A stretch of 64,000 nucleotides of DNA from positions 248,001 through 312,000 of the forward strand of contig NZ_JACCFF010000002.1 in NCBI RefSeq assembly GCF_013449725.1, in the 5' to 3' direction. The position numbers were made by a program, and so were the translations under genes. Within the stretch, counting starts at the first letter, position 1. Each line of letters starts with the position of its first letter. This document shows positions 17,636-29,180 of the stretch, piece by piece. This stretch comes from Mycobacteroides sp. LB1. Its GTDB lineage: Bacteria; Actinomycetota; Actinomycetes; Mycobacteriales; Mycobacteriaceae. Below the pieces are notes generated by a model. It was not told the DNA's origin. It saw only the letters and a list, made by a program, of their open reading frames with translations, and made no database searches.

Positions 17636-20578
17636 GTGGCCGACCGTCTGATCGTGCGAGGCGCGCGTGAGCACAACCTGCGTGGTATCGACCTTGACCT
17701 GCCCCGGGACAGCCTTATCGTCTTCACGGGCCTCTCGGGTTCCGGGAAATCGAGCCTTGCCTTTGACACCATTTTCGCCGAGGGCCAACGGCGATACGTC
17801 GAATCGCTCTCGGCGTACGCCCGCCAGTTCCTGGGGCAAATGGACAAGCCCGATGTCGATTTCATCGAGGGTCTCTCGCCCGCGGTGTCGATCGACCAGA
17901 AGTCGACCAACCGCAACCCCCGGTCCACGGTAGGCACCATCACCGAGGTCTACGACTACTTGCGTCTGCTGTACGCCCGTGCCGGAACCCCGCACTGCCC
18001 GGTGTGCGGGGAGAAGATCGCCAAGCAGACGCCGCAGCAGATCGTCGACCAGGTGCTGGACATGGAGGAGGGCCTGCGGTTCCAGGTGCTCGCTCCCGTG
18101 GTGCGCACGCGCAAGGGTGAGTTCGTCGACCTGTTCGAGCAGCTGAACTCGCAGGGATACAGCCGTATTCGGGTTGACGGTGTGGTGCATTCGCTCACCG
18201 ACCCACCCAAGCTCAAGAAGCAGGAAAAACACGATATCGAGGTCGTGATCGACCGCCTCGCCGTCAAGGCCAGCTCCAAACAGCGGCTGACGGACTCGGT
18301 GGAAACCGCACTGCGGCTCGCCGACGGCATCGTGGTGCTGGAGTTCGTGGACGCCGACGAGGATTCCCCGCAGCGCGAGCGCAGGTTCTCCGAGAAACTC
18401 GCCTGCCCCAATGGTCACCCGCTCGCCGTGGATGATCTTGAACCGCGGTCGTTTTCGTTCAACTCACCCTACGGCGCCTGCCCCGAGTGCACCGGTCTGG
18501 GGATCAAGAAGGAAGTCGACCCCGAGCTGGTGGTCCCCGACCCGGATATGACGCTCGCGGAGGGCGCCATCGCGCCCTGGTCGATGGGACAGAACGCCGA
18601 CTACTTCGTCCGGCTCATGGCTGGGCTGGGGGATGCCCTCGGCTTCGATGTGGACACCCCGTGGAAGAAGCTCCCGACGGCCGCCAAGAAGGCGATCCTG
18701 GACGGGTCCTCCGAGCAGGTCCATGTCAGATACAAGAACAGGTATGGCCGCACCCGCTCGTACTACGCCGAATTCGAGGGCGTACTGGCCTTCCTGCAGC
18801 GTCGCATGGAGCAGACCGAGTCCGAGTGGGCCAAGGAGCGGTACGAGGGCTTCATGCGGGACATCCCGTGTCCTGAGTGCAACGGCACCCGCCTCAAGCC
18901 GGAGATCCTCTCCGTCACGTTGACCGCCGGGGAGCACGGCACCAAGTCGATCGCGCAGGTGTGTGACCTGTCGATCGCCGACTGCGCTCAGTTCTTGAAC
19001 TCGCTGACGCTGGGCCACCGCGAGCAGGCCATTGCCGGGCAGGTTCTCAAGGAGGTCCAGTTTCGGCTTGGCTTCCTGCTCGATGTCGGTCTGCAGTACC
19101 TGTCGCTGGCGCGAGCGGCGGGCACACTGTCCGGCGGTGAGGCACAGCGCATCCGGCTCGCCACCCAGATCGGATCGGGACTGGTGGGCGTGCTGTACGT
19201 GCTCGATGAGCCGTCGATCGGCCTGCATCAGCGCGATAACCGCAGACTCATCGAAACTCTTACTCGACTAAGGGATCTCGGTAACACCCTGATCGTGGTC
19301 GAGCACGACGAGGACACCATCAAGCATGCCGACTGGGTCGTCGACATCGGCCCGGCTGCGGGGGAGCACGGCGGCCAGGTGGTGCACAGCGGCACCTACG
19401 CCGAACTACTCAAGAACAAGAAGTCCATCACCGGTGCCTATCTGTCTGGGGTGGAGAGCATCCCGCTGCCCTTGATGCGCCGCACGGTTGACGCCAAGCG
19501 TGAAGTCATCGTGGTCGGTGCGCGCGAGCACAACCTCAAGGACATCGACGTCGCGTTCCCGCTCGGCGTGCTGACCTCTGTTACCGGTGTCTCCGGCTCG
19601 GGAAAGTCGACGCTCGTCAACGACATCCTGGCGACGGTGCTGGCCAACAAGCTCAACGGTGCACGGCAGGTGCCCGGCCGACACACCCGAGTGACAGGTC
19701 TGGACAAGGTCGACAAGTTGGTGCGGGTGGACCAGTCGCCGATCGGCCGCACCCCGCGGTCCAACGCGGCCACCTACACCGGGGTTTTCGACAAGATCCG
19801 CACACTTTTCGCGGCGACCACCGAGGCGAAGGTCCGCGGATACCAGCCGGGCCGGTTCTCGTTCAACGTCAAGGGCGGACGGTGCGAGGCCTGCACCGGC
19901 GACGGCACGATCAAGATCGAGATGAACTTCCTGCCGGATGTGTACGTGCCTTGCGAGGTGTGCCACGGGGCCCGCTACAACAGGGAAACACTCGAGGTGC
20001 ACTACAAGGGCAAGACCATCGCCCAGGTGCTCGATATGCCCATCGAGGAGGCCGCCGAATTCTTCGAAGCCATCACCTCGATCCACCGCTACCTCAAGAC
20101 CTTGGTCGAGGTCGGCCTGGGTTACGTGCGACTGGGCCAGCCCGCCCCGACGCTCTCCGGTGGTGAGGCACAACGCGTCAAGCTCGCTGCCGAACTGCAG
20201 AAGAGATCCACCGGCAAGACGGTCTACATCCTCGACGAACCCACCACCGGGCTGCATTTCGAGGACATCCGCAAGCTGCTTACCGTGATCAACGGCCTGA
20301 TCGACAAGGGCAACACCGTCATCGTCATCGAGCACAACCTGGACGTCGTCAAGACCTCGGACTGGGTCATCGACATGGGGCCGGAGGGCGGTTCCGGTGG
20401 CGGCACAGTGGTGGCACAGGGCACGCCCGAAACGGTGGCCCAGACGCCGGGCAGCTACACCGGCGAGTTCCTGGTGGGTTTACTGCCCAAGCCGGTCCGG
20501 AACGGAAAGACTCCCGGCAAGGCCACCGGAAAGACTCCCACCAAGTCGCGGACCAGGAAGGTTGTTGCGCCGGTCTAG
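17636..20578 (+). CDS. uvrA: excinuclease ABC subunit A
   Basis: UvrA is the dimeric ABC-type ATPase that finds lesions for nucleotide excision repair and loads UvrB. The product is 980 residues. It has two ATP sites with Walker A GLSGSGKS (about residue 32) and GVSGSGKST (about residue 651), signatures [12 protein letters not shown] and [12 protein letters not shown], zinc-finger cysteine pairs CPVCGE, CPECTG, CPECNG and CEACTG...CEVCHG, and the UvrB-binding and insertion domains between them. The tail is basic (TKSRTRK). Start GTG 17636 is preceded by GAAAGGA and lies right before [15 protein letters not shown], the conserved beginning. No LexA box was seen upstream. Confidence 0.98.
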   Translation: MADRLIVRGAREHNLRGIDLDLPRDSLIVFTGLSGSGKSSLAFDTIFAEGQRRYVESLSAYARQFLGQMDKPDVDFIEGLSPAVSIDQKSTNRNPRSTVGTITEVYDYLRLLYARAGTPHCPVCGEKIAKQTPQQIVDQVLDMEEGLRFQVLAPVVRTRKGEFVDLFEQLNSQGYSRIRVDGVVHSLTDPPKLKKQEKHDIEVVIDRLAVKASSKQRLTDSVETALRLADGIVVLEFVDADEDSPQRERRFSEKLACPNGHPLAVDDLEPRSFSFNSPYGACPECTGLGIKKEVDPELVVPDPDMTLAEGAIAPWSMGQNADYFVRLMAGLGDALGFDVDTPWKKLPTAAKKAILDGSSEQVHVRYKNRYGRTRSYYAEFEGVLAFLQRRMEQTESEWAKERYEGFMRDIPCPECNGTRLKPEILSVTLTAGEHGTKSIAQVCDLSIADCAQFLNSLTLGHREQAIAGQVLKEVQFRLGFLLDVGLQYLSLARAAGTLSGGEAQRIRLATQIGSGLVGVLYVLDEPSIGLHQRDNRRLIETLTRLRDLGNTLIVVEHDEDTIKHADWVVDIGPAAGEHGGQVVHSGTYAELLKNKKSITGAYLSGVESIPLPLMRRTVDAKREVIVVGAREHNLKDIDVAFPLGVLTSVTGVSGSGKSTLVNDILATVLANKLNGARQVPGRHTRVTGLDKVDKLVRVDQSPIGRTPRSNAATYTGVFDKIRTLFAATTEAKVRGYQPGRFSFNVKGGRCEACTGDGTIKIEMNFLPDVYVPCEVCHGARYNRETLEVHYKGKTIAQVLDMPIEEAAEFFEAITSIHRYLKTLVEVGLGYVRLGQPAPTLSGGEAQRVKLAAELQKRSTGKTVYILDEPTTGLHFEDIRKLLTVINGLIDKGNTVIVIEHNLDVVKTSDWVIDMGPEGGSGGGTVVAQGTPETVAQTPGSYTGEFLVGLLPKPVRNGKTPGKATGKTPTKSRTRKVVAPV

Positions 20579-20588
20579 GGTGGCACTC

Positions 20589-22070
20589 ATGAATGACGCG
20601 GCTGTTGGTGAACCGTTTGTTCGTATCCTCGCCAACCTCGCGAAAGCCGCACCCGACGCCCCGGCGGTCACCTGCGGTACCGAGTCGGTGACCAGGGCCG
20701 AACTAGAGCGACGTGCCACGGCTTTGGCGCATGCCTATCAGCGTCTCGGCGTGCGGCAGGGTGACCTCGTCACCATCGGACTACCCAACTCGGTGGAATT
20801 CTTCGCCGCGCAGATCGCGGTGTGGAAGGTCGGCGCCACTCCACAGCCCGTGTCATGGCGGCTGCCGCTTGCCGAACGTCGCGCGATCGTCGAGCTTGCC
20901 GATTCAGCGCTTGTAGTGGGGGTGGAGGCGGCCGACCATCCGGATCGGGTATGTCTCCCAGCGGGATTCGAGCCTACGGCTGCAGACATCGCCGCTCCGC
21001 CGCTGCCAGAGCTGGTATCGCCCGCCTGGAAGGCGCCCACATCCGGGGGCAGCACCGGCCGACCCAAGATCATCCTCGCACCCAGCCCCGCGGCGATCAC
21101 CGGCACCGCCGCGGGTGAGGTCATGGGCATGCAGTCCGAGGATGCCCAACTCGTTGCCGGTCCGCTGTATCACAATGCGCCACTGATGTTTTCGTCGTAT
21201 GGCCTGCTCATGGGGCATCACCTCGTGGTCCAGCCGAAGTTCGACGCCCTACAGGCACTTGAGCTCATCGACTCGCATAAGGTCACCTGGTTGCAGGTGG
21301 TGCCGACGATGATGTCGCGGATGTTGCGCGAGTTCCGGCAACACCCCGGACGATTCGATCTGTCCACCATTCGAGTGCTCTGGCATATGGCCGCTCCGTG
21401 CCCGGTATGGCTGAAACAAGCATGGATCGACCTGCTGGGCCCGAATGTGATTTGGGAGCTGTACGCGGGCACCGAGGCCATCGGTGGCACCATCATCACC
21501 GGACCGGAATGGCTGGCCCATCGCGGCTCCGTCGGCAAGCCGGCCCTGGGTGAACTGACGATCCTCGACGATGAAGGAAACCCGTTGCCTCCCGGCGAGG
21601 TGGGGGAGATCTTCATGCGCCCATGGGAGGGGATGCCCAAGCCGTATAAGTACCTCGGCGCCGAGATCAAGCGGGTCGGTACCTGGGAATCCATCGGCGA
21701 TCTCGGCTGGCTAGACGACGACGGCTACCTCTACATGAGCGACCGCCGCACCGACATGATCGTGACCGGTGGCGCGAATGTGTTTCCCGCAGAAGTGGAA
21801 TCGATCATCAATGGATACCCCGGCGTGATCGACAGCGTCGTCGTCGGCCTACCAGACGATGACCTCGGACAGATTGTGCACGCCGTGGTCCAAGCCGACT
21901 CGAACGTGACCGAGGATCAGCTGCGCGACTACCTGCTCGACCAGATTGTCCGGTACAAGGTTCCACGCGCGGTGGAATTCGTGGCAGAGCCCCTGCGTGA
22001 GGACTCCGGAAAGGTGCGGCGCAGCCTCGTCCGCGAGCAGGCGATCGCCCGCCGGACCGGTGCTCGCTAG
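20589..22070 (+). CDS. AMP-dependent acyl-CoA synthetase/ligase (FadD-like)
   Basis: The product is 493 residues of the ANL superfamily: adenylate formation followed by CoA thioester synthesis. The adenylation P-loop TSGGSTGRPK (residues 151-160) is intact, as are YAGTEAIGG (A5), DLGWLDDDGYLYMSDR (A7) and a hinge leading to GANVFPAEVE. The C-terminal catalytic lysine region reads EDSGKVRRS. By length and motifs it resembles bile-acid/short-chain CoA ligases. Start ATG 20589 lies 11 bp after uvrA, with no strong ribosome site. It is not between uvrA and its neighbours in M. tuberculosis as I remember that order, so it looks inserted. Substrate unknown. Confidence 0.9.
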   Translation: MNDAAVGEPFVRILANLAKAAPDAPAVTCGTESVTRAELERRATALAHAYQRLGVRQGDLVTIGLPNSVEFFAAQIAVWKVGATPQPVSWRLPLAERRAIVELADSALVVGVEAADHPDRVCLPAGFEPTAADIAAPPLPELVSPAWKAPTSGGSTGRPKIILAPSPAAITGTAAGEVMGMQSEDAQLVAGPLYHNAPLMFSSYGLLMGHHLVVQPKFDALQALELIDSHKVTWLQVVPTMMSRMLREFRQHPGRFDLSTIRVLWHMAAPCPVWLKQAWIDLLGPNVIWELYAGTEAIGGTIITGPEWLAHRGSVGKPALGELTILDDEGNPLPPGEVGEIFMRPWEGMPKPYKYLGAEIKRVGTWESIGDLGWLDDDGYLYMSDRRTDMIVTGGANVFPAEVESIINGYPGVIDSVVVGLPDDDLGQIVHAVVQADSNVTEDQLRDYLLDQIVRYKVPRAVEFVAEPLREDSGKVRRSLVREQAIARRTGAR

Positions 22071-22288
22071 GTTTCCTCGCGCATCGACTTGCGGATTTCT
22101 TCGAGCCGCTCGGCCGCCGCCCGGGCTCGCGCCTCGAATTGCTCGTCGAGCTGGCGACCCTCATCGCTTTCGGCGTCCAACTCGGCGGACCCGGCGGCCG
22201 TGCCGGACCGGGTTTCGATCTTCTCGCGTACCGATTCGAATGTCGGCACACCACCGTCGGTGTATCCCGGATCAGGTCTGTCGGACAT
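22067..22288 (-). CDS. small acidic coiled-coil protein
   Basis: The product is 73 residues, highly charged and free of hydrophobic segments. The second half (QLDEQFEARARAAAERLEEIRKSM) is predicted to be a long helix; the N-terminus is Gly/Pro-rich (PDPGYTDGGVPTFESV). Its end overlaps the end of the convergent acyl-CoA ligase by 4 bp. A small conserved ORF follows uvrA in other mycobacteria, and this is probably its homologue. The function is unknown; cytoplasmic location is expected. Confidence 0.75.
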   Translation of the reverse strand: MSDRPDPGYTDGGVPTFESVREKIETRSGTAAGSAELDAESDEGRQLDEQFEARARAAAERLEEIRKSMREET

Positions 22289-22312
22289 ACCGGTCGACGC
22301 TACTCCGGTCGA

Positions 22313-23680
22313 CTAGCGCGGCAACGGGATATCCGGCACCGTCGGTGTGCCGATCCGTCCTGCCATCCATGGCAGCGCCGAGGTGAACGCCGTCTGCGCG
22401 AAGGGCCATTTGTGCTCACCCGGCTTATGCTGCACCGTGCATGAGATTCCTTGTGCCGCACCAAGCTCACACAATCGGTGGGCAGCGCGGTCCTGGTCGC
22501 TCAACGGCGCGGCTGCCGCGGCGCCCGGCGCGGCACCCGTGCTGGTGATGGCTCCGGACCCCGCTCGGTGCAGACCGTTGACATCGAACCAGCCGGTGGT
22601 GTTCGTGTACCGCCCGTGGCGCGACATCAGCGTCGCCGGATCGAATTGTTCCCACGCGGCAGCGTCGCCGCCAAAAAGCCGAGCGATGGTCTGGGTCTTG
22701 TTACCGGAGTTCGGTGACATATCACCGGCGATGTCCTCGAAGGCGCTGAATGACTCCGGGTGTTTGACGGCCAGCGTCACCGCACAGGTGCCACCCATCG
22801 ACCAGCCCACGACGCCCCAGTTCTGCGGCCGGGGACTAACCCCGAAGCGCGACACCATGAACGGGATGACGTCCTTGGTCAGATGGTCGGCGGAGTTGCC
22901 GCGCGGACCGTTCACGCATTCGGTGTCGTTGTTGAACGAACCACCGGCGTCGACGAACACCATCACCGGCGCGTTTCCACCGTGCTGACTCGCGAAGGTA
23001 TCGGCCACATCGACCGCGTTTCCGCTACGGATCCAGTCGCTCGGTGTGTTGAATTCGCCGCCGATCATCATGATCGTCGGCAGCTCTGTACGGGTGGAGT
23101 CGAACCAGGCCGGCGGCAGGTAGACGATCTCCTGGCGATGGCGGAATCCGCTGGCGTCGGCCGGGATATCCACGGGTACGAGCTTGCCCTTGGTCATCGC
23201 CGGTCCGCGGCGCTCCTCGCGGGCGGCCGTCACTGTGGCCATATCGGCCTGGTTGGGCAGCGGGCCTGCGGTCAACTGTGCCCATCCGGACTGGATGCTG
23301 CGCACATATCCAGTCCACTGATTCAGCATCAGTGCCCCGGACAGGATCGTGAGCGGCACCGCGCTGAGCGCGATCGCGCGACGCCACCAGCGCGCCGATC
23401 CCCAGCCGACCACCAGGACCGTGGCGGCCACGCCGATGAGCGCGATCCATACCCACAGCATCGGCGGAGCCGGGTTTCCGCCGTCGGCCCAGCCCTCTGA
23501 CTGGATGTACCAGTAGGCCCAACCGGCCAGCGCGGCACCAACGCCTACCGCCATGGGTAACCAGCGCAGAAACCACCGCCGGGTGCGTAGCCCGATGGCG
23601 ATGACGAGCGCGAAACCGGCAATGACCTGCATGGAGACGGGAAAAGTCCCATGTAACAGGGAGATGTCATGTCCGGACAC
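22313..23680 (-). CDS. membrane-anchored alpha/beta-hydrolase esterase (Rv1639c-like)
   Basis: The product is 455 residues. Four membrane helices lie in the first 135 residues, followed by an extracytoplasmic esterase-D/mycolyltransferase-like domain. The nucleophile motif GWSMGG has Ser294, preceded by the oxyanion region TIMMIGGEFNTPSDWI and VFVDAGGSFNNDTEC; the C-terminal GEHKW supplies the probable His. The fold recalls antigen-85-type enzymes, so envelope lipid esters are plausible substrates, but none is shown. Start GTG 23680; ATG at residue 18 is an alternative. It is the gene next to lysX in M. tuberculosis as well. Confidence 0.85.
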   Translation of the reverse strand: MSGHDISLLHGTFPVSMQVIAGFALVIAIGLRTRRWFLRWLPMAVGVGAALAGWAYWYIQSEGWADGGNPAPPMLWVWIALIGVAATVLVVGWGSARWWRRAIALSAVPLTILSGALMLNQWTGYVRSIQSGWAQLTAGPLPNQADMATVTAAREERRGPAMTKGKLVPVDIPADASGFRHRQEIVYLPPAWFDSTRTELPTIMMIGGEFNTPSDWIRSGNAVDVADTFASQHGGNAPVMVFVDAGGSFNNDTECVNGPRGNSADHLTKDVIPFMVSRFGVSPRPQNWGVVGWSMGGTCAVTLAVKHPESFSAFEDIAGDMSPNSGNKTQTIARLFGGDAAAWEQFDPATLMSRHGRYTNTTGWFDVNGLHRAGSGAITSTGAAPGAAAAAPLSDQDRAAHRLCELGAAQGISCTVQHKPGEHKWPFAQTAFTSALPWMAGRIGTPTVPDIPLPR

Positions 23681-23737
23681 GACACCTATGATGGAGTAGG
23701 TTCCTGTGAATTGTCTGTCAGGCTTCCGACGTGTCGG

Positions 23738-26700
23738 TTACCGCGGTTTGGCTAGCGGGAATGGCAGCGTCTCACGAATGCTGCGCCCGGTAATGAGCAT
23801 GACCACACGGTCGACACCCATGCCCATCCCACCCGTGGGCGCCATCGCGTACTCCATGGCGCGCAGGAAATCCTCGTCGAGTTCCATGGCCTCGGCGTCG
23901 CCGCCCGCTGCGAGTAGCGACTGCTCGTACAGACGTCGACGCTGCTCTACCGGATCGGTCAATTCGGTGTAGGCGGTGCCAAGTTCGACACCCCAGGCCA
24001 CCAGGTCCCACCGTTCGGCAAGCCCTGGCGTGCTTCGGTGCGGGCGGGTCAGCGGGGATACCGAGACTGGAAAGTCGCTGTAGAAGGTGGGCGTCGTGGT
24101 GCGCTTCTCGACAAGCCGCTCGTAAAGTTCGAGCACCAAATGGCCTGCGTCCCATCGTGGATTGAACTGCACCTCCACCGATTCACAGAGCCGTCGCAAC
24201 GCAGGTACTTCCGTTGTCGAGTCGACCGGTTGACCGAGTGCGCGTGAGACCGCCTCGTGCACAGGGATGATCGGCCATTCGCCGCTGATGTCAATCGGCG
24301 CCAGTTTCCCGTCCTCACCCTGCCGCATCACCACCTCGCTGCCGTGCGCCGCCTTGGCGGCGTTCTGGATGAGGCGTTGGGTCGTCTTGGCCCAGACCAG
24401 GTAGTCGGCGTGGGCCTGGTAGGCCTCCAGCAGCGTGAATTCGGGGTTATGACTGAAGTCGACCCCCTCGTTGCGGAAGGCTCGGCCGAGCTCGAAGACC
24501 CTCTCCACGCCACCCACGCAGAGCCTCTTGAGGTACAGCTCGGGCGCGATACGCAGATATAGGTCCAAGTTGTACGCGTTGATATGCGTGAGGAAAGGAC
24601 GCGCATTGGCCCCGCCGTGCACCTGCTGCAGGATGGGTGTCTCGACCTCCAGAAATCCTTGAGAGAGCAGGGTACTGCGCAGCGATGTGACGATCGCGCT
24701 ACGCGCCGCGATCTGATCGCGGGCCTCGGGATTGATCGCCAGGTCGAGGTACCGGGCGCGGACCCTGGCCTCCGGGTCGATGAGACCCTTGCGCTTGTCG
24801 GGTAGCGGGTGCAGGCACTTGCCGATGATTCGCCAGGACCGCACCAGCACAGACCGGGTGCCGTTCTGCGACTGGCCCATGACTCCACTAGCCTCTACCA
24901 GGTCGCCCAGATCGATTGTCGCGGTGAACTCGTCGTGCAGCAGCGGATCGTCGATAAGCAGCTGCACCTCTCCCGACCAATCGCGTAGTTGCGCGAACAG
25001 CACGCCGCCGTAGTCGCGGATCCGCAGCAGGCGGCCACTGATGATCACCTCGGTACCGTCGGCGGCCACCAGCGCCTCGGTGACCGTGTGAGACGGCGGT
25101 GAACCCACCGGGTATGCGTCGATTCCCCGTTCCTGCAAGGCGGCGAGCTTGCCCAGTCGCACCTTGACCTGCTCGGGCACCCGCTGTTGCGGCTTCTCGT
25201 GTGGAAGCAGGTCGGGGGTGCTTCCGTCGTGGTGCAGCAGTCCGGTCGCCACGATCGATTGGGGCACCGCGCTGTATTGGCCGGTGTGCCGCGGTTCGGC
25301 GCGGTTGCCAAAGGGCAGCACCAGGAAGCCCTCGGCGATCACGGACGCAATGCCGATTCGGGGGATGAGACGAGCATCCTCGTAGCAGACGAACCGGGGC
25401 ACCCATTCGGGCTGGTATTTGACGTTCGAGCGGTACAACTGCTCAAACTGCCAGAACCGTGAAGCGAACATCAACACCGAGCGCCACAGCCGCAACACCG
25501 GTCCGGCTCCAATCCGGGAGCCATCGGCGTACACCGAGCGGAACATCACGAAGTTCAACGAGACCCGGGTAATGCCCATACCTTCTGCCTGGGTAAGCAG
25601 CTCGGTAACCATGAATTCGATTGTGCCGTTGGGTGACTGACGTGATCTGCGCATGAGTTCGAGCGACACGCCATTGGGACCCCAGGGCACGAGCGAGAGC
25701 ATGGCGACGGCGTTGCCATCGGGGTCGACCGCCTCTACCAGCAGGCAGTCGCCATCGGTGGAGTCACCCAGTCTGCCCAGCGCCATGGAGAACCCACGCT
25801 CGGTATTGCCATCGCGCCACAGGTCGGTGTTGGTGATGATTTGTTTGGTCTCCTCCGCCGACAGTTCGCGATGGCGGCGGATACGCACCGAGAGCCCGGA
25901 CCGCCGGGCACGGTTGACGGCTTGGCGGACTGTCGCCATGTGCGGACCTGAGATCGAGAAGGTGCGCGGGTACAGGATTGCCTCGTCACCGAGTTCCAGT
26001 GCGTTCAGGCCATGTTCGCGATAGGCCAGCGCACCCTCGGCGCTCGCGCCCATCACCGCCGGCGCCCAGCCGTAGGCCTGGCAGACCCGCAGCCACGCCG
26101 AAATTGCTTGGCTCCAGGCCGATTTGTCCCCGATGGGATCCGCGCTGACGAGGCAGACGCCAACCTCAACCCGATAGGTGACGGCCGCACGACCGTTGGG
26201 CGCGAAGATGACCGCCTTGTCTCGGCGCGTCGCGAAGTATCCGAGGGAGTCGTCCTGTCCATAACGCTCCAGGAGACCCCGGATCAGTGATTCGTCATCA
26301 CCTGTCAACGCGTTGACGGCTCGTTGTGAGCGGAACAACACGATGGCCGCGGTGATCAGCGCGAGTGCGCCGAACAATCCGAACAACCAGTTCAGGAAAT
26401 GCGGTGGAACGCCGTCAAAATCGCGATGTGATGCGATGGAGAAGCCCGCGACACGGTTGAGCGCCCACCAGAATCGATCGTCAGGAACCAGGGTGCGGGG
26501 GAAGAGCTCCAGCAGGCCCCACGCGACCAGCGTCCCCGCCGCCATCCCGCTGACCAGCACCACCGCCGCCTTGACGATCGCACCCCGTCGTACTTTCGCG
26601 TAGAACTCCTTTCGAGCAAGCAACAGCAGCAGGATGAATGCGCCGTGCACGACGAGGCCCATCAGTTCCACGGTGTCGCGGTGCTCGATAAAGCCGCCGA

Positions 26701-27070
26701 CATTCAATGCCGACCGACCTACCAAGTCGATCAGCAGCACCCACCACGCGATGCTCTTGCGCACTGCGAGGGCAGCAGCCAGCAGCGCAAGCACACATGC
26801 CCACGACAGGCTGCTATCGGGCCACCCGAACAGATACTCATCAACGAACTCCCGGGGCAGCCTGGTCGCCATACGAACAAATGGGGAGAAGCTCGAGAGG
26901 AAATTCAGGATCGCCAAAACGCCGACGAGCCAGCCGAAGAAGGGCGGAACCCACCGCCACCTCGACGTTATAGGTGGTCGCGCCGCTGGGCGCGCGCCTA
27001 TACCCGGGAGCGCTGTGACAGCGGATTGCTCCGGGGCGGGTGGTTCAGCTGCCGGTTTGGTGGATGTCAC
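23738..27070 (-). CDS. lysX: bifunctional lysyl-tRNA synthetase / lysylphosphatidylglycerol synthase
   Basis: The product is 1110 residues. The first 250 or so residues hold about seven membrane helices, followed by an MprF-like DUF2156 lysyl-transferase domain (to about residue 610), then a class II LysRS with an OB-fold anticodon domain and catalytic core ([33 protein letters not shown]). LysX charges tRNA with lysine and transfers it to phosphatidylglycerol, giving resistance to cationic peptides and acid (established in M. tuberculosis). Start GTG 27070 has TATTCT six bases upstream (minus strand), so it is probably leaderless. The length matches a complete fusion. Confidence 0.96.
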   Translation of the reverse strand: MTSTKPAAEPPAPEQSAVTALPGIGARPAARPPITSRWRWVPPFFGWLVGVLAILNFLSSFSPFVRMATRLPREFVDEYLFGWPDSSLSWACVLALLAAALAVRKSIAWWVLLIDLVGRSALNVGGFIEHRDTVELMGLVVHGAFILLLLLARKEFYAKVRRGAIVKAAVVLVSGMAAGTLVAWGLLELFPRTLVPDDRFWWALNRVAGFSIASHRDFDGVPPHFLNWLFGLFGALALITAAIVLFRSQRAVNALTGDDESLIRGLLERYGQDDSLGYFATRRDKAVIFAPNGRAAVTYRVEVGVCLVSADPIGDKSAWSQAISAWLRVCQAYGWAPAVMGASAEGALAYREHGLNALELGDEAILYPRTFSISGPHMATVRQAVNRARRSGLSVRIRRHRELSAEETKQIITNTDLWRDGNTERGFSMALGRLGDSTDGDCLLVEAVDPDGNAVAMLSLVPWGPNGVSLELMRRSRQSPNGTIEFMVTELLTQAEGMGITRVSLNFVMFRSVYADGSRIGAGPVLRLWRSVLMFASRFWQFEQLYRSNVKYQPEWVPRFVCYEDARLIPRIGIASVIAEGFLVLPFGNRAEPRHTGQYSAVPQSIVATGLLHHDGSTPDLLPHEKPQQRVPEQVKVRLGKLAALQERGIDAYPVGSPPSHTVTEALVAADGTEVIISGRLLRIRDYGGVLFAQLRDWSGEVQLLIDDPLLHDEFTATIDLGDLVEASGVMGQSQNGTRSVLVRSWRIIGKCLHPLPDKRKGLIDPEARVRARYLDLAINPEARDQIAARSAIVTSLRSTLLSQGFLEVETPILQQVHGGANARPFLTHINAYNLDLYLRIAPELYLKRLCVGGVERVFELGRAFRNEGVDFSHNPEFTLLEAYQAHADYLVWAKTTQRLIQNAAKAAHGSEVVMRQGEDGKLAPIDISGEWPIIPVHEAVSRALGQPVDSTTEVPALRRLCESVEVQFNPRWDAGHLVLELYERLVEKRTTTPTFYSDFPVSVSPLTRPHRSTPGLAERWDLVAWGVELGTAYTELTDPVEQRRRLYEQSLLAAGGDAEAMELDEDFLRAMEYAMAPTGGMGMGVDRVVMLITGRSIRETLPFPLAKPR

Positions 27071-27127
27071 CTTGCGAGAATAAGTGGCATGCCTTGACGT
27101 TCCCTGCGAGTTACGAGTTCCGGGCGT

Positions 27128-27499
27128 TTATCTCAGGTACTTCTCACCGGGGCCTTGGCCCGGTTCGTCCGGGACGGCGCTGGCTTCACGGAACGCCTTT
27201 TGCAGGCTCTGCAACCCGTCGCGGATCGGCGCGGCATGCGGGCCCAGGTACTCCACCGAGGCGGCCACCAGCCCGGCAAGCGCGGTGATCAGCCGACGTG
27301 CCTCGTCCAGGTCGCGGTGAGGACTTTCGTCGGGATCGGGGGAGGACAGTCCCAGTTTTTCGGCACTGGAGCTCATCAGCATCACGATGGCCTTGGTGAT
27401 CACCTCGATTGCAGGGATATCTGCCAGGTCCCGCACGGAGCCGTCATTCGGGGCGTCATCTCGGGACGAGGTGTCGTGAATTTCGAGGTCATCGGTCAC
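27128..27499 (-). CDS. DUF1844 domain protein
   Basis: The product is 123 residues. The N-terminus is acidic and flexible, followed by the DUF1844 helix bundle: IPAIEVITKAIVMLMSSSAEKLGLS and HRDLDEARRLITALAGLVAASV. The function of this family is unknown. Start GTG 27499 (TDDLEIHDTS) is preferred because everything upstream looks non-coding and GGAAG lies upstream; a longer in-frame extension reaches 27601. It is divergent from infC, as in other mycobacteria. Confidence 0.85.
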   Translation of the reverse strand: MTDDLEIHDTSSRDDAPNDGSVRDLADIPAIEVITKAIVMLMSSSAEKLGLSSPDPDESPHRDLDEARRLITALAGLVAASVEYLGPHAAPIRDGLQSLQKAFREASAVPDEPGQGPGEKYLR

Positions 27500-27815
27500 G
27501 GCTGCTAGACTTCCATGCACGACCGTTCCCGGTAACGCCGGGGACACCAAGTGGAGTCCCGCTCCCACCGCTGACCATAAGGTCTCGCGGTCCGGTCGCA
27601 ATCACTCTCGGGTGATTGTTCTGCCTCAACATTTGGGGTGCAGAACGGCGTTTTTCGTCGTGACCGGTCGGCTACGGGCCCTGCCATGCGCAGGGCTTCT
27701 CTGTTCTATAGGAGCAGAGTCTGTTCAATATGAGCAGAGTGCTGATGGACCCGCTTTTTGTCCCCGTCGACCTGTGTTTCGGTTAAGACAGTAGAGGACG
27801 AGCCAGGGAGGCCAC
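27500..27815 (+). promoter_or_regulatory. structured leader/promoter region of infC-rpmI-rplT
   Basis: This 316-bp region has no convincing gene. It contains hairpins CAATCAC-N6-GTGATTG (27599-27618) and GCCCTGC-CATGC-GCAGGGC (27678-27696) and a 2 x 20-bp tandem repeat (27701-27740). Ribosomal-protein operons with infC often carry leaders bound by L20 or IF3; whether this one does is not known. The ribosome site AGGGAGG is at 27805-27811. Confidence 0.55.
27701..27740 (+). repeat. two 20-bp tandem repeats in the infC leader
   Basis: CTGTTCTATAGGAGCAGAGT (27701-27720) is followed directly by CTGTTCAATATGAGCAGAGT (27721-27740); 18 of 20 bases are identical. Each unit carries an AT-rich centre that could serve as a -10 element or protein site. 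Confidence 0.85.
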
Positions 27816-28460
<645 letters not shown>

Positions 28461-28500
28461 TACCTAAGTACCGACACAACGAAGAACAGGGAACACCAAG

Positions 28501-28695
28501 ATGCCTAAGGCCAAGACCCACAGCGGTGCGTCGAAGCGCTTCCGCACTACCGGCAGCGGAAAGATCGTGCGCCAGAAGGCGAACCGTCGCCACCTGATGG
28601 AGCACAAGTCCACCACTCGCACCCGCCGTCTCGACGGCCGTGCCGTGGTAGCGGCGAACGACACCAAGCGTGTCAAGAAGATGCTGACCGGCTAG
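28501..28695 (+). CDS. rpmI: 50S ribosomal protein L35
   Basis: The product is 64 residues, full length for bL35, very basic, starting [14 protein letters not shown] and containing [14 protein letters not shown]. It lies 40 bp after infC with a purine-rich ribosome site (CAGGGAACACC), and 63 bp before rplT. It is the middle gene of the conserved infC-rpmI-rplT operon and a component of the large subunit. Confidence 0.98.
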   Translation: MPKAKTHSGASKRFRTTGSGKIVRQKANRRHLMEHKSTTRTRRLDGRAVVAANDTKRVKKMLTG

Positions 28696-28758
28696 CAGTC
28701 GCGTTCACGACCACCCCAACACACAGCACCACACTGCATCACTAGAAGGAACAAACAT

Positions 28759-29148
28759 ATGGCACGCGTGAAAAGGGCCGTCAACGCCCAGAAGAAGCGC
28801 CGGACAATCCTGAAGGCCTCCAAGGGCTACCGCGGTCAGCGGTCACGCCTGTACCGGAAGGCCAAGGAGCAGCAGCTCCATTCGCTGACCTACGCCTACC
28901 GGGACCGTCGCGCCCGCAAGGGTGAGTTCCGCAAGCTGTGGATCTCGCGCATCAACGCCGGGGCCCGCGCCAACGACATCACCTACAACCGCTTCATTCA
29001 GGGCCTGAAGATCGCCGGTGTCGAGGTCGACCGCAAGATCCTCGCCGAGCTGGCCGTCAGCGATGCGGCCGCGTTCACCGCGCTGGTCGAGGTCGCCAAG
29101 GCTGCGCTGCCCGAGGATGTCAATGCTCCGGCCGGGGAAGCCGCCTGA
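28759..29148 (+). CDS. rplT: 50S ribosomal protein L20
   Basis: The product is 129 residues of bL20, starting [14 protein letters not shown] and containing [15 protein letters not shown] and [21 protein letters not shown]20 binds 23S rRNA early in assembly, and in some bacteria represses its own operon by binding the leader. Ribosome site AGAAGGAAC precedes ATG 28759. The last codons overlap the region from which tsnR translation starts. Confidence 0.98.
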   Translation: MARVKRAVNAQKKRRTILKASKGYRGQRSRLYRKAKEQQLHSLTYAYRDRRARKGEFRKLWISRINAGARANDITYNRFIQGLKIAGVEVDRKILAELAVSDAAAFTALVEVAKAALPEDVNAPAGEAA

Positions 29149-29180
29149 GCGACGCACTTCTGACCGAGCGATCACAGACA

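Noticed and set aside
27612..27794. 60-codon frame in the infC leader as a leader peptide
   Set aside because: The frame crosses the hairpins and tandem repeats and has no ribosome site; no run of regulatory codons.
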